From assembly GCA_949825025.1 (NCBI GenBank), contig OX463786.1:18733911-18797910 (forward strand): a stretch of DNA of 64,000 nucleotides, in the 5' to 3' direction. Source of the DNA: Siphlonurus alternatus (lineage: Eukaryota; Arthropoda; Insecta; Ephemeroptera; Siphlonuridae). The notes beneath the pieces are model-generated. The model worked only from the letters and a program-made list of their open reading frames with translations. It searched no databases and had not been told where the DNA came from. The position numbers and the translations under genes were made by a program. Below are positions 25,820 through 38,413 of the stretch, piece by piece. Each line of letters opens with the position of its first letter. Within the stretch, counting starts at the first letter, position 1.

Positions 25820-25947
25820 GGGGGGTCTTCAAATAACACCACTTAACCTAAACTTAACCTAAGACTGTCTTAGCGCAACAATAAAGAATACGCTAAGACT
25901 GTCCTAATTTTAGGATTGTTGTAATTGGTGTTATTTGAAGACCCCCC
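25820..25947. mobile_element. 128-bp palindromic MITE
   Basis: GGGGGTCTTCAAATAACACC at the left and GGTGTTATTTGAAGACCCCC at the right are perfect complements over 20 bases; inner TAAGACTGTCYTA pairs as well. Target duplication not clear. Confidence 0.85.
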
Positions 25948-26959
25948 TGGTACATACATATATAGTAAAATTACATTACAACAATGTGTAAAAAGATGAT
26001 TTTTTTTTTCAACCCCTAAAAAGAAATGTTGATGTAGACTGTGTAAAAAATATTAATTTTACAACGATAAAATTAACAAATATCGAATTTATTATAGTAA
26101 TGATTAATATTCAATTTTTTGTTCAATTCCTGCTGTCCTGCATGTTTATTTTTCAACGATTTTCACGAAGGAATTAATTTAGTATTGTATTTAATATTTG
26201 TTGGTGTATTATTAAAACAATAATATGAAATTATAATAGTGCTTTTGTTAAAATATTGTTCAAAAATTTGAAGTCTACGGTCTAAACTTAATTGATTATA
26301 ATTAATTATGATGAACGTATTTTATAATGCACTTTGCTTATAGTACAAAAGAATGTTTAGCTGCTAGATGTATTATTGCATTTTTAAATTAATAAAAATT
26401 ACTAATGAAATGGATAATAAATTTTTCAGCATTTTTATTTATTGACTTTTTTAATTTTAAATTATTATTTATTTAGCAAGAGCAACAACATACAAATCTA
26501 TAACGCTATATACAGTTAAACAAATCTAAGTTTACGCCTGACTTGGCGCCAACATAGTCTAGACAGGCTGGCGCCCCCTATCTTAACCATGTTATAGACG
26601 TCCAAGATGGCCGCCGCGCGTAGTCAAATCTAACGTAAACTAAGATCTGTTATACTGTATAGTGTATATTATAATATTATGCATGTCTGCATGGCGTAAA
26701 TTAAATGAGTTTATAATTTCATATATAGTTGCAGTTTGATCAAATCGTTTTAAATTAATTTTATATTTGCAGTTTCATAAGTTGCATGAATCATATAGCG
26801 TTCTGGAATAGGAATTCTGGAATACTATGCATGAATATATGGACCAGAGTTTGAAAATATCAAATTAATTATGATCTGCAATTTTGTTCATGAAGAAACT
26901 GAATAATATGTTATAATTATATAATCATTTTAATCATTGACTTTTTTATTGTATAATAT

Positions 26960-27230
26960 TATTGTCAATTTTCATCATAATATATATATATATATATATA
27001 TTTAAAATTTCAATGCAAGACCCTCAAAATCGACGGGAAAGACGCTGTGACGTCATGGTCATGCATTTCTCCCTATGCTTGCGTGTTAAATACTTACATG
27101 ACTATTTGACGTCACAGCGTCTCTCAGTAAGATTTTAGGAGTTGGTAGAGGGTAGAGGGTTCACAAAATCTGAATATATATAATATGAATAGTATGACTG
27201 TACTGTTAATAACTCATCTCTACTATCTAT
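26960..27230. mobile_element. MITE family M3 with two CRE palindromes
   Basis: Core GACGCTGTGACGTCATG (TGACGTCA 27048-27055) and TTTGACGTCACAGCGTC (27107-27114), with TATGCTTGCGTGTTAAATA between, as in the copies at 8.7 and 15.1 kb. The ends are degraded. Confidence 0.6.
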
Positions 27231-27417
27231 TAAAATTTCACTTTTTATTGAATGAACTTAAGTATCAAAACGTTTGTATCTTTTGCACCATGGCCGGCAA
27301 GCTTAAAATTGAAATATAATTATGATAATCATATATATTTTAATTATTAGTATCTGATGGATTATTATGAAGATTTGACATTGACATAATCAAAAATGGC
27401 ATTAATTAATTATAATA

Positions 27418-27998
27418 AAAAATTTCCTCTACATCCCCCCTATCATGCAGTATTATATATAGCTTGTAAAATATCAGGTTATACGTATATATAGTAATAT
27501 ATACATACAAATTCGAGCTAGTTTTTTAGTTATGAATTTTTAAAGAGAGAGTTCCATTTCTCCATGTTAAAGTAGTCAATCAACTTTAAAAATTTATCAA
27601 ATTAAAAAACTAGCTCGAATTTGTATACCTGATATTTTACGTATGATACTGATAGGGTTAGGTCGGAGAGAACATTTTTTTTATTTTTTTCATAAATTTT
27701 AAGGGTAAGATAACGCCAGCAATGTTAAAAAAAAAATCTCTCACACAAAAATTCTGAAAAAAATTTAAAATGTTCTCCTCTACACCCCCTATCAGTAGCT
27801 TAAAATATCAGGTATACAAATACGCTCTAGTTTTTGAGTTATGAATTTTTAAAGTTGACTAATTTAAAAACTAGATCGTATTTGTATACCTGATATTTTA
27901 GCTACTGATAAGGGGTGTAGAGAACATTTTAAAAAAATTTCAGAATTTTTGCGTGAGGGATTTTTTTTAACATTGGTGGCGTTACCTTTTACCCTTAA
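27418..27998. mobile_element. Two related palindromic elements side by side
   Basis: 27700-27998 is an inverted repeat whose outer ends are TAAGGGTAAGATAACGCCAGC / GTTACCTTTTACCCTTA. Inside, ATCAGGTATACAAATACG pairs with its complement around 27.85 kb. 27418-27690 holds a sister palindrome with the same inner ACTAGCTCGAATTTGTATACC motif. Together they suggest tandem insertion or duplication of one family. Confidence 0.65.
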
Positions 27999-28044
27999 TG
28001 TGAGTTTTTTTTTTTTTTTTAACATTAGGTGTCTTACCTAAAAT

Positions 28045-28061
28045 CGCCCCCGGGTGGGCTC

Positions 28062-28098
<37 letters not shown>

Positions 28099-28118
28099 GC
28101 CAATTGCGCCACGGAGGC
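28045..28118 (-). tRNA. tRNA-Asn (GTT)
   Basis: On the minus strand, GCCTCCG pairs with CGGGGGC (acceptor, one G-T), followed by discriminator G. A box TGGCGCAATTGG; anticodon arm TTCGG-CTGTTAA-CCGAA with anticodon GTT; variable AGGTT; T arm GGTGG-TTCGAGC-CCACC with a perfect B box. All stems are intact. A TTTT Pol III terminator follows within three bases of the 3' end. No intron. The 74 bases include the discriminator; CCA is not encoded, as normal in eukaryotes. Confidence 0.95.
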
Positions 28119-28349
28119 ACGGTGAAAATTGCGAGAAAATTTAAATTTTATAAATCAAATGTAATTTTGGAAAAATTAAAGACTAGGAAATTAATATATA
28201 ATATGTAATTTTAATTTGCATATTTCTAAACAAGGCAATCGCCAAAAATAATCGTAGTTGTATCATGAAAAATAATAGTAAATCAATAATTCAACTCTAA
28301 GTAGTTCTTTACTTTACCGCTAGATGTCATATTTTTGTATTTTACAATG

Positions 28350-28569
28350 CAAGGTTGGCTTTATACAGGTTAAGCCTCCAATTTGACCAATGTTAACGGG
28401 CTTAGCCAATCAGATTCAAGTATTCCAGGACCCATCGTGCCGCGAAACTTTGAATGCGCCCATGATGCAATGCTATTTTTGAATTTTCGCGGTGCAATGG
28501 GTCCTGGAAATAGTGGAAAAATGACGCACGAAATACGCACGTGGCTTAACCTGTATAAAGCCAACCTTG
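28350..28569. mobile_element. hAT-like MITE with 8-bp target duplication
   Basis: Ends CAAGGTTGGCTTTATACAGG and CCTGTATAAAGCCAACCTTG are perfect complements. Flanked by TTACAATG at 28342-28349 and 28570-28577. An 8-bp duplication and CAAGG-type ends fit the hAT superfamily. Confidence 0.85.
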
Positions 28570-28860
28570 TTACAATGTCCTCTTTCGTAATTTTTTACAA
28601 CTAAATTAGAAACAGAGGCAAACTTTAAACTGCATCGCAACGACCAACGAGACGTCGGTACCATGATTATTTTATGCCTTCACGTATTTTGTCTAACAGT
28701 GCAATATATGTAACATATATAACAGACGCCCTACAATTTACAACATTAGGTATATAAACAAATATTATACGCATAATTCAAATTGAATTTGTTGGAAAAC
28801 ATATACATATTAAATTATAATTAATATATAGCAAATAATTTATTTGATCACGTGGTTGTG

Positions 28861-29055
28861 GTATTTTTTTTTTTTTTTTTTACAAGGATACACCCCTCTA
28901 AGAGCTTACAGCTTGCGGCGGGGTACTGGGTAGGGATAAGGTAGGGAATGGATAGTGGCCACGGAATGCATGTTACGCGTCCCAGCATTCGCTGAGGTGA
29001 GACTAAGGGAACCGTGGAAAACCTCAGTCAGGACGTACGGACACCTCTACTTTTT
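28861..29055 (-). mobile_element. SINE-like retroposon, family R1, minus strand, with poly(A) tail
   Basis: A T run at 28864-28881 (the tail on the other strand) precedes TACAAGGATACACCCCTC, then ACGCGTCCCAGCATTC and GACTAAGGGAACCGTGGAAAA, the complements of the R1 landmarks seen at 12.3 and 41.6 kb. Confidence 0.7.
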
Positions 29056-29200
29056 CTCAATGGGCCAAAGCAATGTCCAAAGCCTAGAGAACCACACACA
29101 AGTGAATCACTGCACTGGGTAGCATATAACTGATTATCTCGATTGAGGGCAGTAAATCATTTTAATTTTTATAAGTAAAGAAATTATAATTATACACCTC

Positions 29201-29274
29201 AGAGTCTTCAGCGCGCAATGTTTCTAACAAAACATAATTATGTTTTGTTGGAAACATTGCATGCTGAAGACTCT
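29201..29274. repeat. 74-bp near-perfect hairpin
   Basis: AGAGTCTTCAGCGCGCAATG pairs with CATTGCATGCTGAAGACTCT around ACAAAACATAATTATGTTTTGT. Confidence 0.8.
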
Positions 29275-29650
29275 AGCTGATACACATTAAAATTATATAT
29301 GTAAATAATTTATAAAAAACTTTTGAATACATATTTTTTTAAATGACATATTAATTATATGATGAGATATACGCGTATATTATGAGAATAGAAATTTTTA
29401 TTAGAACTTTTTGCTAGTACTGAAATTTGTTATCAAATGTTCACGTTAATCATTTTGACTGGGCATTAATGTGTAAATTTTTTGGTAAAATAATGATAAA
29501 AAAAACTAATTTAAATTAAATAAATAGTTATATTAAATACTTAAATTAAATCATAATAATATACAAAATTGCTTCCTCCCTGAGGTACCTCCAAAGAGCT
29601 TACGACATTATTATAAATAGAAAATCTCTCATTACCTCGATCTCTGTACC

Positions 29651-29710
29651 TATAATCATCCCCTGCAGTTGCAGTGCCATGATGCACTGAAACTGCAGGG
29701 GATGATTATA
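29651..29710. repeat. 60-bp hairpin
   Basis: TATAATCATCCCCTGCAGTT pairs with AACTGCAGGGGATGATTATA; inner GCAGTG / TGCACT also pairs. Confidence 0.8.
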
Positions 29711-31796
29711 GAGTGCATACATTATGTATATAAGTGTGTGCCATGCGCTCTATGATTTATATATATATTCTTTAATTTATTATGATTGCTAGGTCGGATC
29801 ATTATATGGTCGAACGAACATTTAAAATTCATAATTTGCAAACAACATGATAGGTATCATAGCAAATATTCATATTACAATGCCCATTTGAAATCAGGTT
29901 TCTATAGGACCCTTAGTTCTAAAATTACAAAAGAGCAAAAATTTATTTAATATTTTATACATCAATATAACAATTTGGTATTTGCGAATACTGCATGCTA
30001 ATTTTATTTTATTTCGTAATTTTCTCCTTCAAACTTGTGAATGCTAAAATCCTCCCACTCAAAACATTATTTAGTAACGCGAATTTTTGTTGTGAAATTT
30101 GCCACAACTTCGCCCACCTCCGCCCCGCACTGGTTTGATCAAAATATATTCACTGCAGGTTAAAACTTGACCTTTCGTGGAAGATTCTATGAGACCATTA
30201 TTGAGACCCCCAGATTTAATTATAATTATGTTAGTGACTATTTATATAATTTTTATTTCCTATTCAATAAAAAATAACAAAATTACCTGACAACAGTGAC
30301 AACAAGTTAAATTCAAGTATACTACCCACGTACACAATACAAATATATGGTGAGTAGAGAATTTAATGTTATACGAACATTATACATCTGATCATTAGTA
30401 GAGCACTGTAGAATATACATGTTTGTGTTATCTTTTTAATTTAATTGTTCATAATTACAGTACTAAATAATTTTTGTTATTGTTTACAAAACATACAGCA
30501 TAATTTTAGAAGTTTGCACAACAATATTTCATAATTTAAATTTATGTGCAATGTAATAATCTATAGAAATTATAATATAGATACATAAATAAGCATTAAG
30601 CATAAATTTAATCCAACCTTGATTATTTTTAATTTTACATCCTATTTCATTGTAGAATTAAAAATTTCTAGGCTAAAAATTTATAAGTTTTTTTTGTCAA
30701 TATCTTTAGAGGCTTTAGATAAGCCATGATGGCTTATAAAAAGAAGTAGGGGAACCCATTATATACATGGTAGACAGGTGTCCGTTAAGACTGAGGTTTC
30801 CTCGGTTCCCTCAGTCTCACCTCATTGAATGCTGGGAGGTGTACAGGTGGATTTACATGGCGATTTCTAGCCTGCGACGCGAATTGAATAATGCGCACTT
30901 GCTGTAACATCCATTGTCGGCCATATTAGCGATTAAAAAAAAAACGAGTATCGTAATTTAACGCAATATTCGCCGCCGCAATGGCGAATTCGCTTCCGCA
31001 TAGGATTTCACAGCTTGTGTGACAAAATCGCGTCGCATCGCCGTTGTCGCTATCTGAATCCGCCTTAAACACCAGGCCTTTCTCTCTTTATTATCACTAG
31101 TATCATTACCCCGCATCGGAAAAAAAAAATAATAATCTGGTGCTAAAAATTTGTACAGAATAAAAATCTATAATATGCTATATAAAAATTCTTTATCCCA
31201 TGCCCTTTATTGTGTTAATTTTGTTTATCGAATTCATCCTACAACATCGACAAAATTCTATCAAATTAAAAAATATATATATATATATATAAAATTGAAG
31301 CCTTGAGGTGCATCCGATTACAATTATTTAGTACATAAATGTGTTAACAAGTAATTTTATGATAATAAATTGAACTTTATTGGCAATTTTTTTACAAATA
31401 TTTCATATATCGTTTACGTGAATTGTGCACGTGTGTGTTATTTCATAATAATAATAATAAACTACGAGTTTCAATTTTTATCACAATCTTTTTCATGGAC
31501 TGTTGATTTCATTTTAATAATTTTCTACACCGCTACTCTTACTAATTCCTTACATGAAGGTAAATATTAATCTCAAATATTAATTAAAGTCACTGCCTTT
31601 AATTGTCAGTCGTAAATCTTAGCCCACAAATTTCTCCGGCACTTGAATGTTGCTGGCAAATATTTTAATTAAATTATTTAGTTGAATAAAAAGTTTCAAC
31701 ATTATTTCACGTCGGAATTTGTATGTAATTGTTACTAAATATTAACATTATTATAGTATCTAAATCTAGTTTGAACTGGTTAAATACATACGTAAT

Positions 31797-31847
<51 letters not shown>

Positions 31848-33805
31848 ATCTTATATGCCAGGGGAGATTTCATATAGTCTATAGATTTTGAATAGCAATG
31901 AAGCAATAAGTTTTTTTATTCTATCTATTTTCTATGTCATATTTTGTTTTATATATGTGATTATATATATGATATATTATTATTATGATGTAACAGGCTG
32001 TTAGTATCATCTGTTATTTTATTTTATATTGTTTTATTATCATTTTCTATTGTTCTATTATTCTGTAACTATTATATATGTTTTGTATGTATGTTTTATG
32101 TGTTCTATTGTAATGTTTTTCTATAATGTATGTTTCTAGTGCTGTTAATATGTACACTTTCTGTGTTTAATAAAAGACTAATAATAATATATATATCTTA
32201 AAAAAAAATATATCCACGTATATATACATATATATATATATATACGTAGATAGATTTTTTTTATGATAACCATCTAACACCCTGAAAATCGTGTTGCAAA
32301 ACACTGTGACGTCATATTAAAATAAATTTATTTTACTATTATATATAGTATTAGAATATTACCAAATAAAATAATAATAAAAGTAATGACATTATTGGCA
32401 GATATTGATTTGATCATATTTTACCATATAGTCGCCGTAATCCCAATGATATTCCATGATGAAAATGTTTTTATTTCCTCTAAAATTATCTCACAATTAA
32501 ATGAAAAATGTACAGTACACTGCAAAGATTTAAAGTTTTCAGGATTTGTCATTTGATTATTCATTTTTAAAATTTACATAAAGTTACATTTTCATAATAC
32601 ACAACTTATTATATAAATTGTCAAAATTTTATTTTATTTCATATTTAATATAACACCATTTTACCTCATTTAAATAAAATTTTATTTTATAGTAAATATA
32701 TTAAAAATAATTGAACCATCAGTTTTGTTGGAAAAATTAAAATTGACATTATTTTATTTTTTACATTACACTATTAATTTTATTGAATATTATTTCTTAT
32801 AAAAATTTAATATCTTATTATTAAAATTTAAAAATAGATTTTATGTAAACATATTAAAAATTTAAAGAAGAAAATACAAAGTAAAATTTAAAAAACACTA
32901 ATTTAACAAATTTACTGCTCTCAATATAAAAATTTTGTCACACACTGAATATTATAAAATAAATATACTTACTGCATAGAGTATGGATAAATAATGATTA
33001 TTATTACCTCCTTGCCGTTATCTCTTGATTTGTACCGCCAAACATTACGTCAAATCCGTATGAGCAGCCCTAAGACTAATACCCTCTAACCATACATTCA
33101 CTACAATTCACTTTTCCTTTTTTTCAATCAACAGTACGCGAATTATTTTTTTAATACATTACATAAGTTAACATAATACCTTGGCTAAGCGCCAAAGTCC
33201 CCTCCGGATAATTTCCTCCCACCTCATAAAAATACATTTGCTATTATTTCATGAGTAAATCCAGGGCAGATAAATATAACACATCATATACTTTACATGA
33301 TATCTATATAAGTGGTTGTAAAACAATAAAAATCAGGTTATAATTATGTTATTTACATTTAATTATATTGTAATTTGCATTATTTATTATTGACACGTGT
33401 ACCAGCCTGCCTTTAAAACGAGTTGTATTTATTTTCTCTTGTGGCTGTACATAATACAACATAGAGACAAAAAAACAGAAAAAAAAAACAGAAAATACCT
33501 TAAAAATTAAACATAAAAAATTTAAACAAAACAATATTGCATAATTTTTAAAATTAGTAGTAAAAATTAAGAGAAACATGCATGTACATAGTCTAACATA
33601 AATATATATAATAGGCAATACTTCACTAATTTAATTGTTCTTAAGATTGATATATTCTTTTATCAAATAAAACTGGTGTGTGTTAATAGGAATTTCTTTA
33701 ATTCTTGTGCAAATTTTTTGTTAAAATCTATATTTTTTATTGCTGTTGGAAGTTTATTTTAAATTGTTATATAAGGTCAAAATGAGGGCATTTGAAATTT
33801 TTTAT

Positions 33806-33978
<173 letters not shown>

Positions 33979-34162
33979 GTAATATTATATAATATGATGC
34001 ATGCTGTTATAGCTAACGCTAGCCCCAACATACCTCTATAAGCTAGTTACCGTGGTGTTAACGCTACCTTGCGAGGCGCGGTCGGCCCAGACCTTAAGAT
34101 TAAAAGCGAAAGTAAGCCACACGGGTGGGTCACTCCACGCCCCTCCCCTGGACCCTGTGTAG

Positions 34163-34193
34163 TATAAAAGCTCGTACTGGGGTCACAGTCAGT
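34163..34193 (+). promoter_or_regulatory. Core promoter of the cuticle protein gene (TATA box and initiator)
   Basis: TATAAAAG at 34163-34170 and an arthropod-type initiator TCAGT at 34189-34193, whose A is 28 bases from the start of the TATA box. A locally G+C-rich region (34060-34160) lies just upstream. Confidence 0.8.
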
Positions 34194-34237
34194 ACAGTTC
34201 AGCTTTACCAGCAGAATCAACCAAAACCTCCTCTACA

Positions 34238-35280
34238 ATGGCATTCAAGGTAAATTTTAAGTTTGAAAAAAAAAAAATAATAATGATAATAATAATAATA
34301 ATAATACTCAACTAGCTATCACTACAACATTTTTTATTTCTAAAATTGCCATACTCTTTTTTTTAAAAAATTCATTGTGGGACCAAATTGAACTTGCAAA
34401 AATATTTTATAATTTGGTATTGGTTTTAATGTGCTTATAAAATCATTACAAATAAAGGTTTGATTTTAATTTCAATTCACTGATAATATTATTGTGAATA
34501 TGAAATTTATACTTTTAAAACCTTAAAATGCAGGTTTTATTTTTATCATAAATTAAAACCTTCTATATGATCTCAGATTTTGATTTTTCTCTTCCTTAAA
34601 TCAAATTAAAAATAACTTACCCTACTTTTGAAACTGAATTTGTTCTCCATATTTCGAACTTGAGTTTTTCCCCCATCTCCTTAATATTTAAAAACCCTCC
34701 CCCTCAAAACTAATATTTTTTTCACAAAAAAACACCCATTACCTGGTCTTGAACCTGAATTTGGTCCCCCTTATAAAAATAACTTCTGAATTTTTCCTTT
34801 CGACTCTAAAAAAACTGCTCTCACCTGGTCTCGAACTCACGTTCTTCTCCTCCACAGTACGTGATCCTGGCCGCTTGCCTCGCGGTCGCCCAGGCTGGAT
34901 ATCTCGCCCCTGCTGCCATCGGCGCTAGCCAGCAATCCACCATCCGCTCCCTGGACGGGAACTCCGTGGTCTCCACCTACGCCAAGCAGGTCGATACCCC
35001 CTACTCCAGCGTCCGCAAGTACTCCAGCCAAGTGTCTAACGATGCCGTCGCTTACGCACACGCTCCCGTCGCATACGCCGCCCCTGCCTACGCTCAAGCT
35101 ACCTATGCTGCCCCTGCCTACGCACACTCTGCCTACGCCGCCCCCGCTGTCGTACGTGCTGCTTCCCCTCTTGCCTACGCCGCCGCCCCCGCTGTTCACG
35201 GACTCGGAGTTGCCTACTCTGCCGCCCCCGCTGTCGCTCACTACAGTTTCGATGGATTTGGTGCCCACCTCGCTTACTAA
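34238..35280 (+). CDS. Alanine-rich cuticle protein with retinin-like segment, 144 aa, two exons
   Basis: Exon 1 encodes only MAFK (34238-34249, donor GTAAAT); exon 2 is 34858-35280 after TCCACAG. A four-codon first exon interrupting the signal peptide is typical of arthropod cuticle protein genes. The signal [17 protein letters not shown] is followed by [18 protein letters not shown], then a retinin-like stretch ([27 protein letters not shown]) and a low-complexity half of [12 protein letters not shown] repeats rich in Ala, Tyr, Pro and His, ending GFGAHLAY. This matches the CPLCA-like group: secreted structural proteins of the exoskeleton, without a chitin-binding R&R domain. Exon 2 is much richer in G+C than its surroundings. 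The promoter and AATAAA at 35316-35321 bracket a compact, complete gene. Confidence 0.9.
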
Positions 35281-35315
35281 GTGAATTATTTGTAAATATT
35301 TAATATTTATTTCAC

Positions 35316-35321
35316 AATAAA
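35316..35321 (+). terminator. Poly(A) signal of the cuticle protein gene
   Basis: AATAAA 36 bases after the TAA. Confidence 0.75.
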
Positions 35322-37834
35322 AATTTAGCATAAAAAATTTTATGTATTTTATTTAGTAGAGTTTCTGGTATTTAACAAAATTTATGCATTACATAATATG
35401 AAATGATCATAATTGAATTTAAAATTCAAAAATATACGGCAATGCAGAATGCTCTTATATTGGTTTGTGTTTTTATTTAGGGAGTTATATTTCATTAAGC
35501 ATCAAAAGCAATGAATTTTAATTGTGCAGAACTGCTATATACATAATTAATTAACAACATATTTTGAAGAACTATACATATAATATGTTGCACTTAATAA
35601 TTTAATGGTTTACAGTTAGTTGGTATTATTATATTTTTTTACATATTGTTTTTCAAGCAGATTTTTAAGTCATAACAATTTGTTATAAAGAACACAACAA
35701 TAATCCAATAATATACGTTTAAAAAATAGAAAAAAAATACAGTATTTTTTTTACATGCATTAACTATACAAATATTATTTAATATTTTATTTTTTAACTT
35801 TTTTTAATGTTTATACAAAATTTTATTTAAATTTTTACAAATTAATAATAAATATAATAATTATTTATATACTATAAAGAATGTAAATTGTTTTTACTCT
35901 TCATTAATAATAAAACATTTATATTTATAAAAAATAAATATAATTATATCCTTACTATGTCAAGTACTAGAAATATGAATAATGAATGTGATTTTGCTGT
36001 TAAATATTAATGAATTAAATATTACTATATAATTTTTTTGTGAAACTGAAAATGAAACTAATTTTCGTAGATTCGTGGTTCTCCAGATTACATTATTTAG
36101 TTGGGTGTAAATAATAAAATACCGTTTAAGGGTTAAAGTCAGTAGGCTTGTATAGTAAATGCTGAACCACTGAAAATTTCAGCAAATCTTCCTGATGCCA
36201 TGAAATAATAATTTTCCATGTAAAAAAAATGACAAAAATTCGGTGAAATTGTCGATGAGATAATCAGTATTAATATTAGCAACTTGTTTTAAATGGGGAC
36301 TGCTAAAAATTTTAGTCAAATCAGTATCTTTTTCAGACGAAAAAAATATATTATTCAAAATCTACATTGAATTTGTAGTTTTTTTACATCAGTAAACCAA
36401 GGCCCCGACGGTGACATAAATCCATAATTAAGCAGACAAATTTGATAAAAAAAAAGTACACATTATATAAAAATTGTACTGCAATGCAGCAGCGTTTTTT
36501 ACTGCAAATATGTTTAATTTTGCTTTAAGTAATTTACTAAAAGTTTTAAAACAAAAGATATTATGCATTTTTTTATATTATATTTTAAATTCAAATAATA
36601 TTTGACTACAATAAGCAATTTTTATAAACATAAAAAATAAATAAAATATAATTATATTATTACTTATTTAAAAACTAATATTAATAAAATAAACAAATTG
36701 ATTGAAATTTTTATCATTGAAAAAATGTCTTATGAACAAATGTCAGTTCTTCTATAAATCGTGTAATAAATAAAATTTTATTTCTATAATTTCCTTCAAC
36801 TAAATCTTGTTGTAGAATATACTGAGCCATAATAATCTATTCTAGCAGGTTGAGAGCAGTTGTGCCTGAGGGAACCATAGAAACCTCAGTCAGGATGGTC
36901 GGTAATTTATGGAGGATGGAGGATGACTTCAAGCACCTCGAATATGTAAATTACACACTTAAGCTCCACAATCTGGGGAGGATCAAAAGAAAGAGATATT
37001 TATTACAATACTTCCCACCGTTGTAGGCCCCTAAAGAAATTCAAGCGCCATTCTTCCAAACATGCGTGGCATCTCGAGATGCATTCATTATTAAAATAAT
37101 TCAAGAATGGATACTTTAATTTAATTAAATTATAAAATTTTATCTGAATATACATAATTATATTTTGCATGGAAAATCAGCATGATTTTTTTTATTTGAT
37201 AAAGAGAACCTCGAGTTATTTACTTTTATTTTTATAATTTAATATTATTATTTTTTACCCTCAAAATAGAAGGGTAAGACGATATATGCGTAAGCGTTAA
37301 ATATTTGTATGAATATGAACCATAATATTTTGCATGCAGTATAAAGACTAAAAAAAATCTAAAAAAAAAATTACTTGTACAGAATATTTCGAAGTTCAAT
37401 CCAAATATATGCAAGAAAAAAAACATTCCCCGGTGGGAAATTAAAAAAAAAAAAAAAAAAAATACAAGCCACGTTGAAAAATTTAAAATTTTTGTCATGT
37501 CAGTAACTACTATTAATTTGGAAGACATCTTTTCATGATTTCTTTTATGCCAAAAATGTAATTTAGAGTGTTTTTTTGCATAAATTAGGATAGGTAGGAA
37601 CACCTCAAAATCAGCTGACTTGAATTTAATCCATGATATAAAATTATACAACACACGATCACTCTCGAGGAAGCAAAGGCTTGGCTCGGACGACCGGCAG
37701 TGATGACTGCCAAATGTCCGAGCCAAGCCAAATGTCCACCAGAGCGGTAGTTAGTGTGGAAATGTCGCACAATGTATAGCTGGCAAGATGTAAAGTCAGT
37801 TGTGTAACGAAATTTTGCTTTTATTAGGCTAATT

Positions 37835-38075
37835 AACCCTGCATTACCACAGGGGGAAGGGACGTGACGACCCATATAACTCTTTTAAAGCGGGAAAAAA
37901 GTGTGGAATATTTCTCAAAACATTCTGAAAAACATTTGTAAACCTTAGTTATCCACCCATCAATGTATTTCCGGGGAAAAAAATAAAAATGAGGAAAAAA
38001 TACTTTCTCAAACATGTGATTTCAATAGCAGGTTGTTTCGAGCTCCCCCTCTTGGTAAAGCGTGTGACGAAAAAT
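37835..38075 (+). repeat. Dispersed repeat R2 (unoccupied copy)
   Basis: Matches the minus strand of 4130-4530 in order and content but lacks the M2 MITE; the matching site reads CATTTGTAAACC. Confidence 0.65.
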
Positions 38076-38131
38076 CGCTTTTGGCGAATGCGGGTTTATG
38101 TTTAGAAATTTTAGTGTTCATAATCGAGTAC

Positions 38132-38253
38132 AATATTACTACGCTTACATGACAGTGTTTAATGCGTATTATTCGTTGACGACGGATAATGTTATTCTTA
38201 TGAGGCGTCGTCAACGAATACGCATTAAACACCGTCATGTAAACGTAGTGATA
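38132..38253. mobile_element. Palindromic element
   Basis: ACGCTTACATGACAGTGTTTAA...TTAAACACCGTCATGTAAACGT, with TATTCGTTGACGACG pairing inside; about 122 bp. Confidence 0.75.
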
Positions 38254-38284
38254 ATGGACAGCCTGTGAGATTATTTTAATTAAT

Positions 38285-38413
38285 GGAACATTTTTATAGA
38301 GAACCTCAAGTTCTGTATATTATCAATTTTTTAAATATATTTTTAAACCCTTTTTAGATATAAAATATATTTAAAAAAATTGAACATAATACATCATAAC
38401 TCGAGGTTCTCTA
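38285..38413. mobile_element. Palindromic element with M3-like ends
   Basis: AGAGAACCTCAAGTTCTGTAT pairs with ATAACTCGAGGTTCTCT; the ends resemble family M3 (CCTCGAGTT), but the CRE core is absent. Confidence 0.65.

Larger units (their letters stand above)
23362..28044. other. Gene-free stretch, Toll-like fragment to tRNA-Asn
   Basis: A+T-rich DNA with the MITEs at 25820-25947 and 26960-27230 and the twin palindromes at 27.4-28.0 kb. A strong donor-like GTAAGTGAGT occurs at 23638 but lies after the in-frame stop of the Toll-like exon. 26520-26650 is a G+C-richer patch of unclear nature (CTGACTTGGCGCCAACATAG). I see no gene. Confidence 0.5.

Noticed and set aside
34837..35331. 164-codon Gly/Val-rich minus-strand frame
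   Set aside because: Shadow of the cuticle protein exon; the plus strand has promoter, signal peptide and poly(A) signal.
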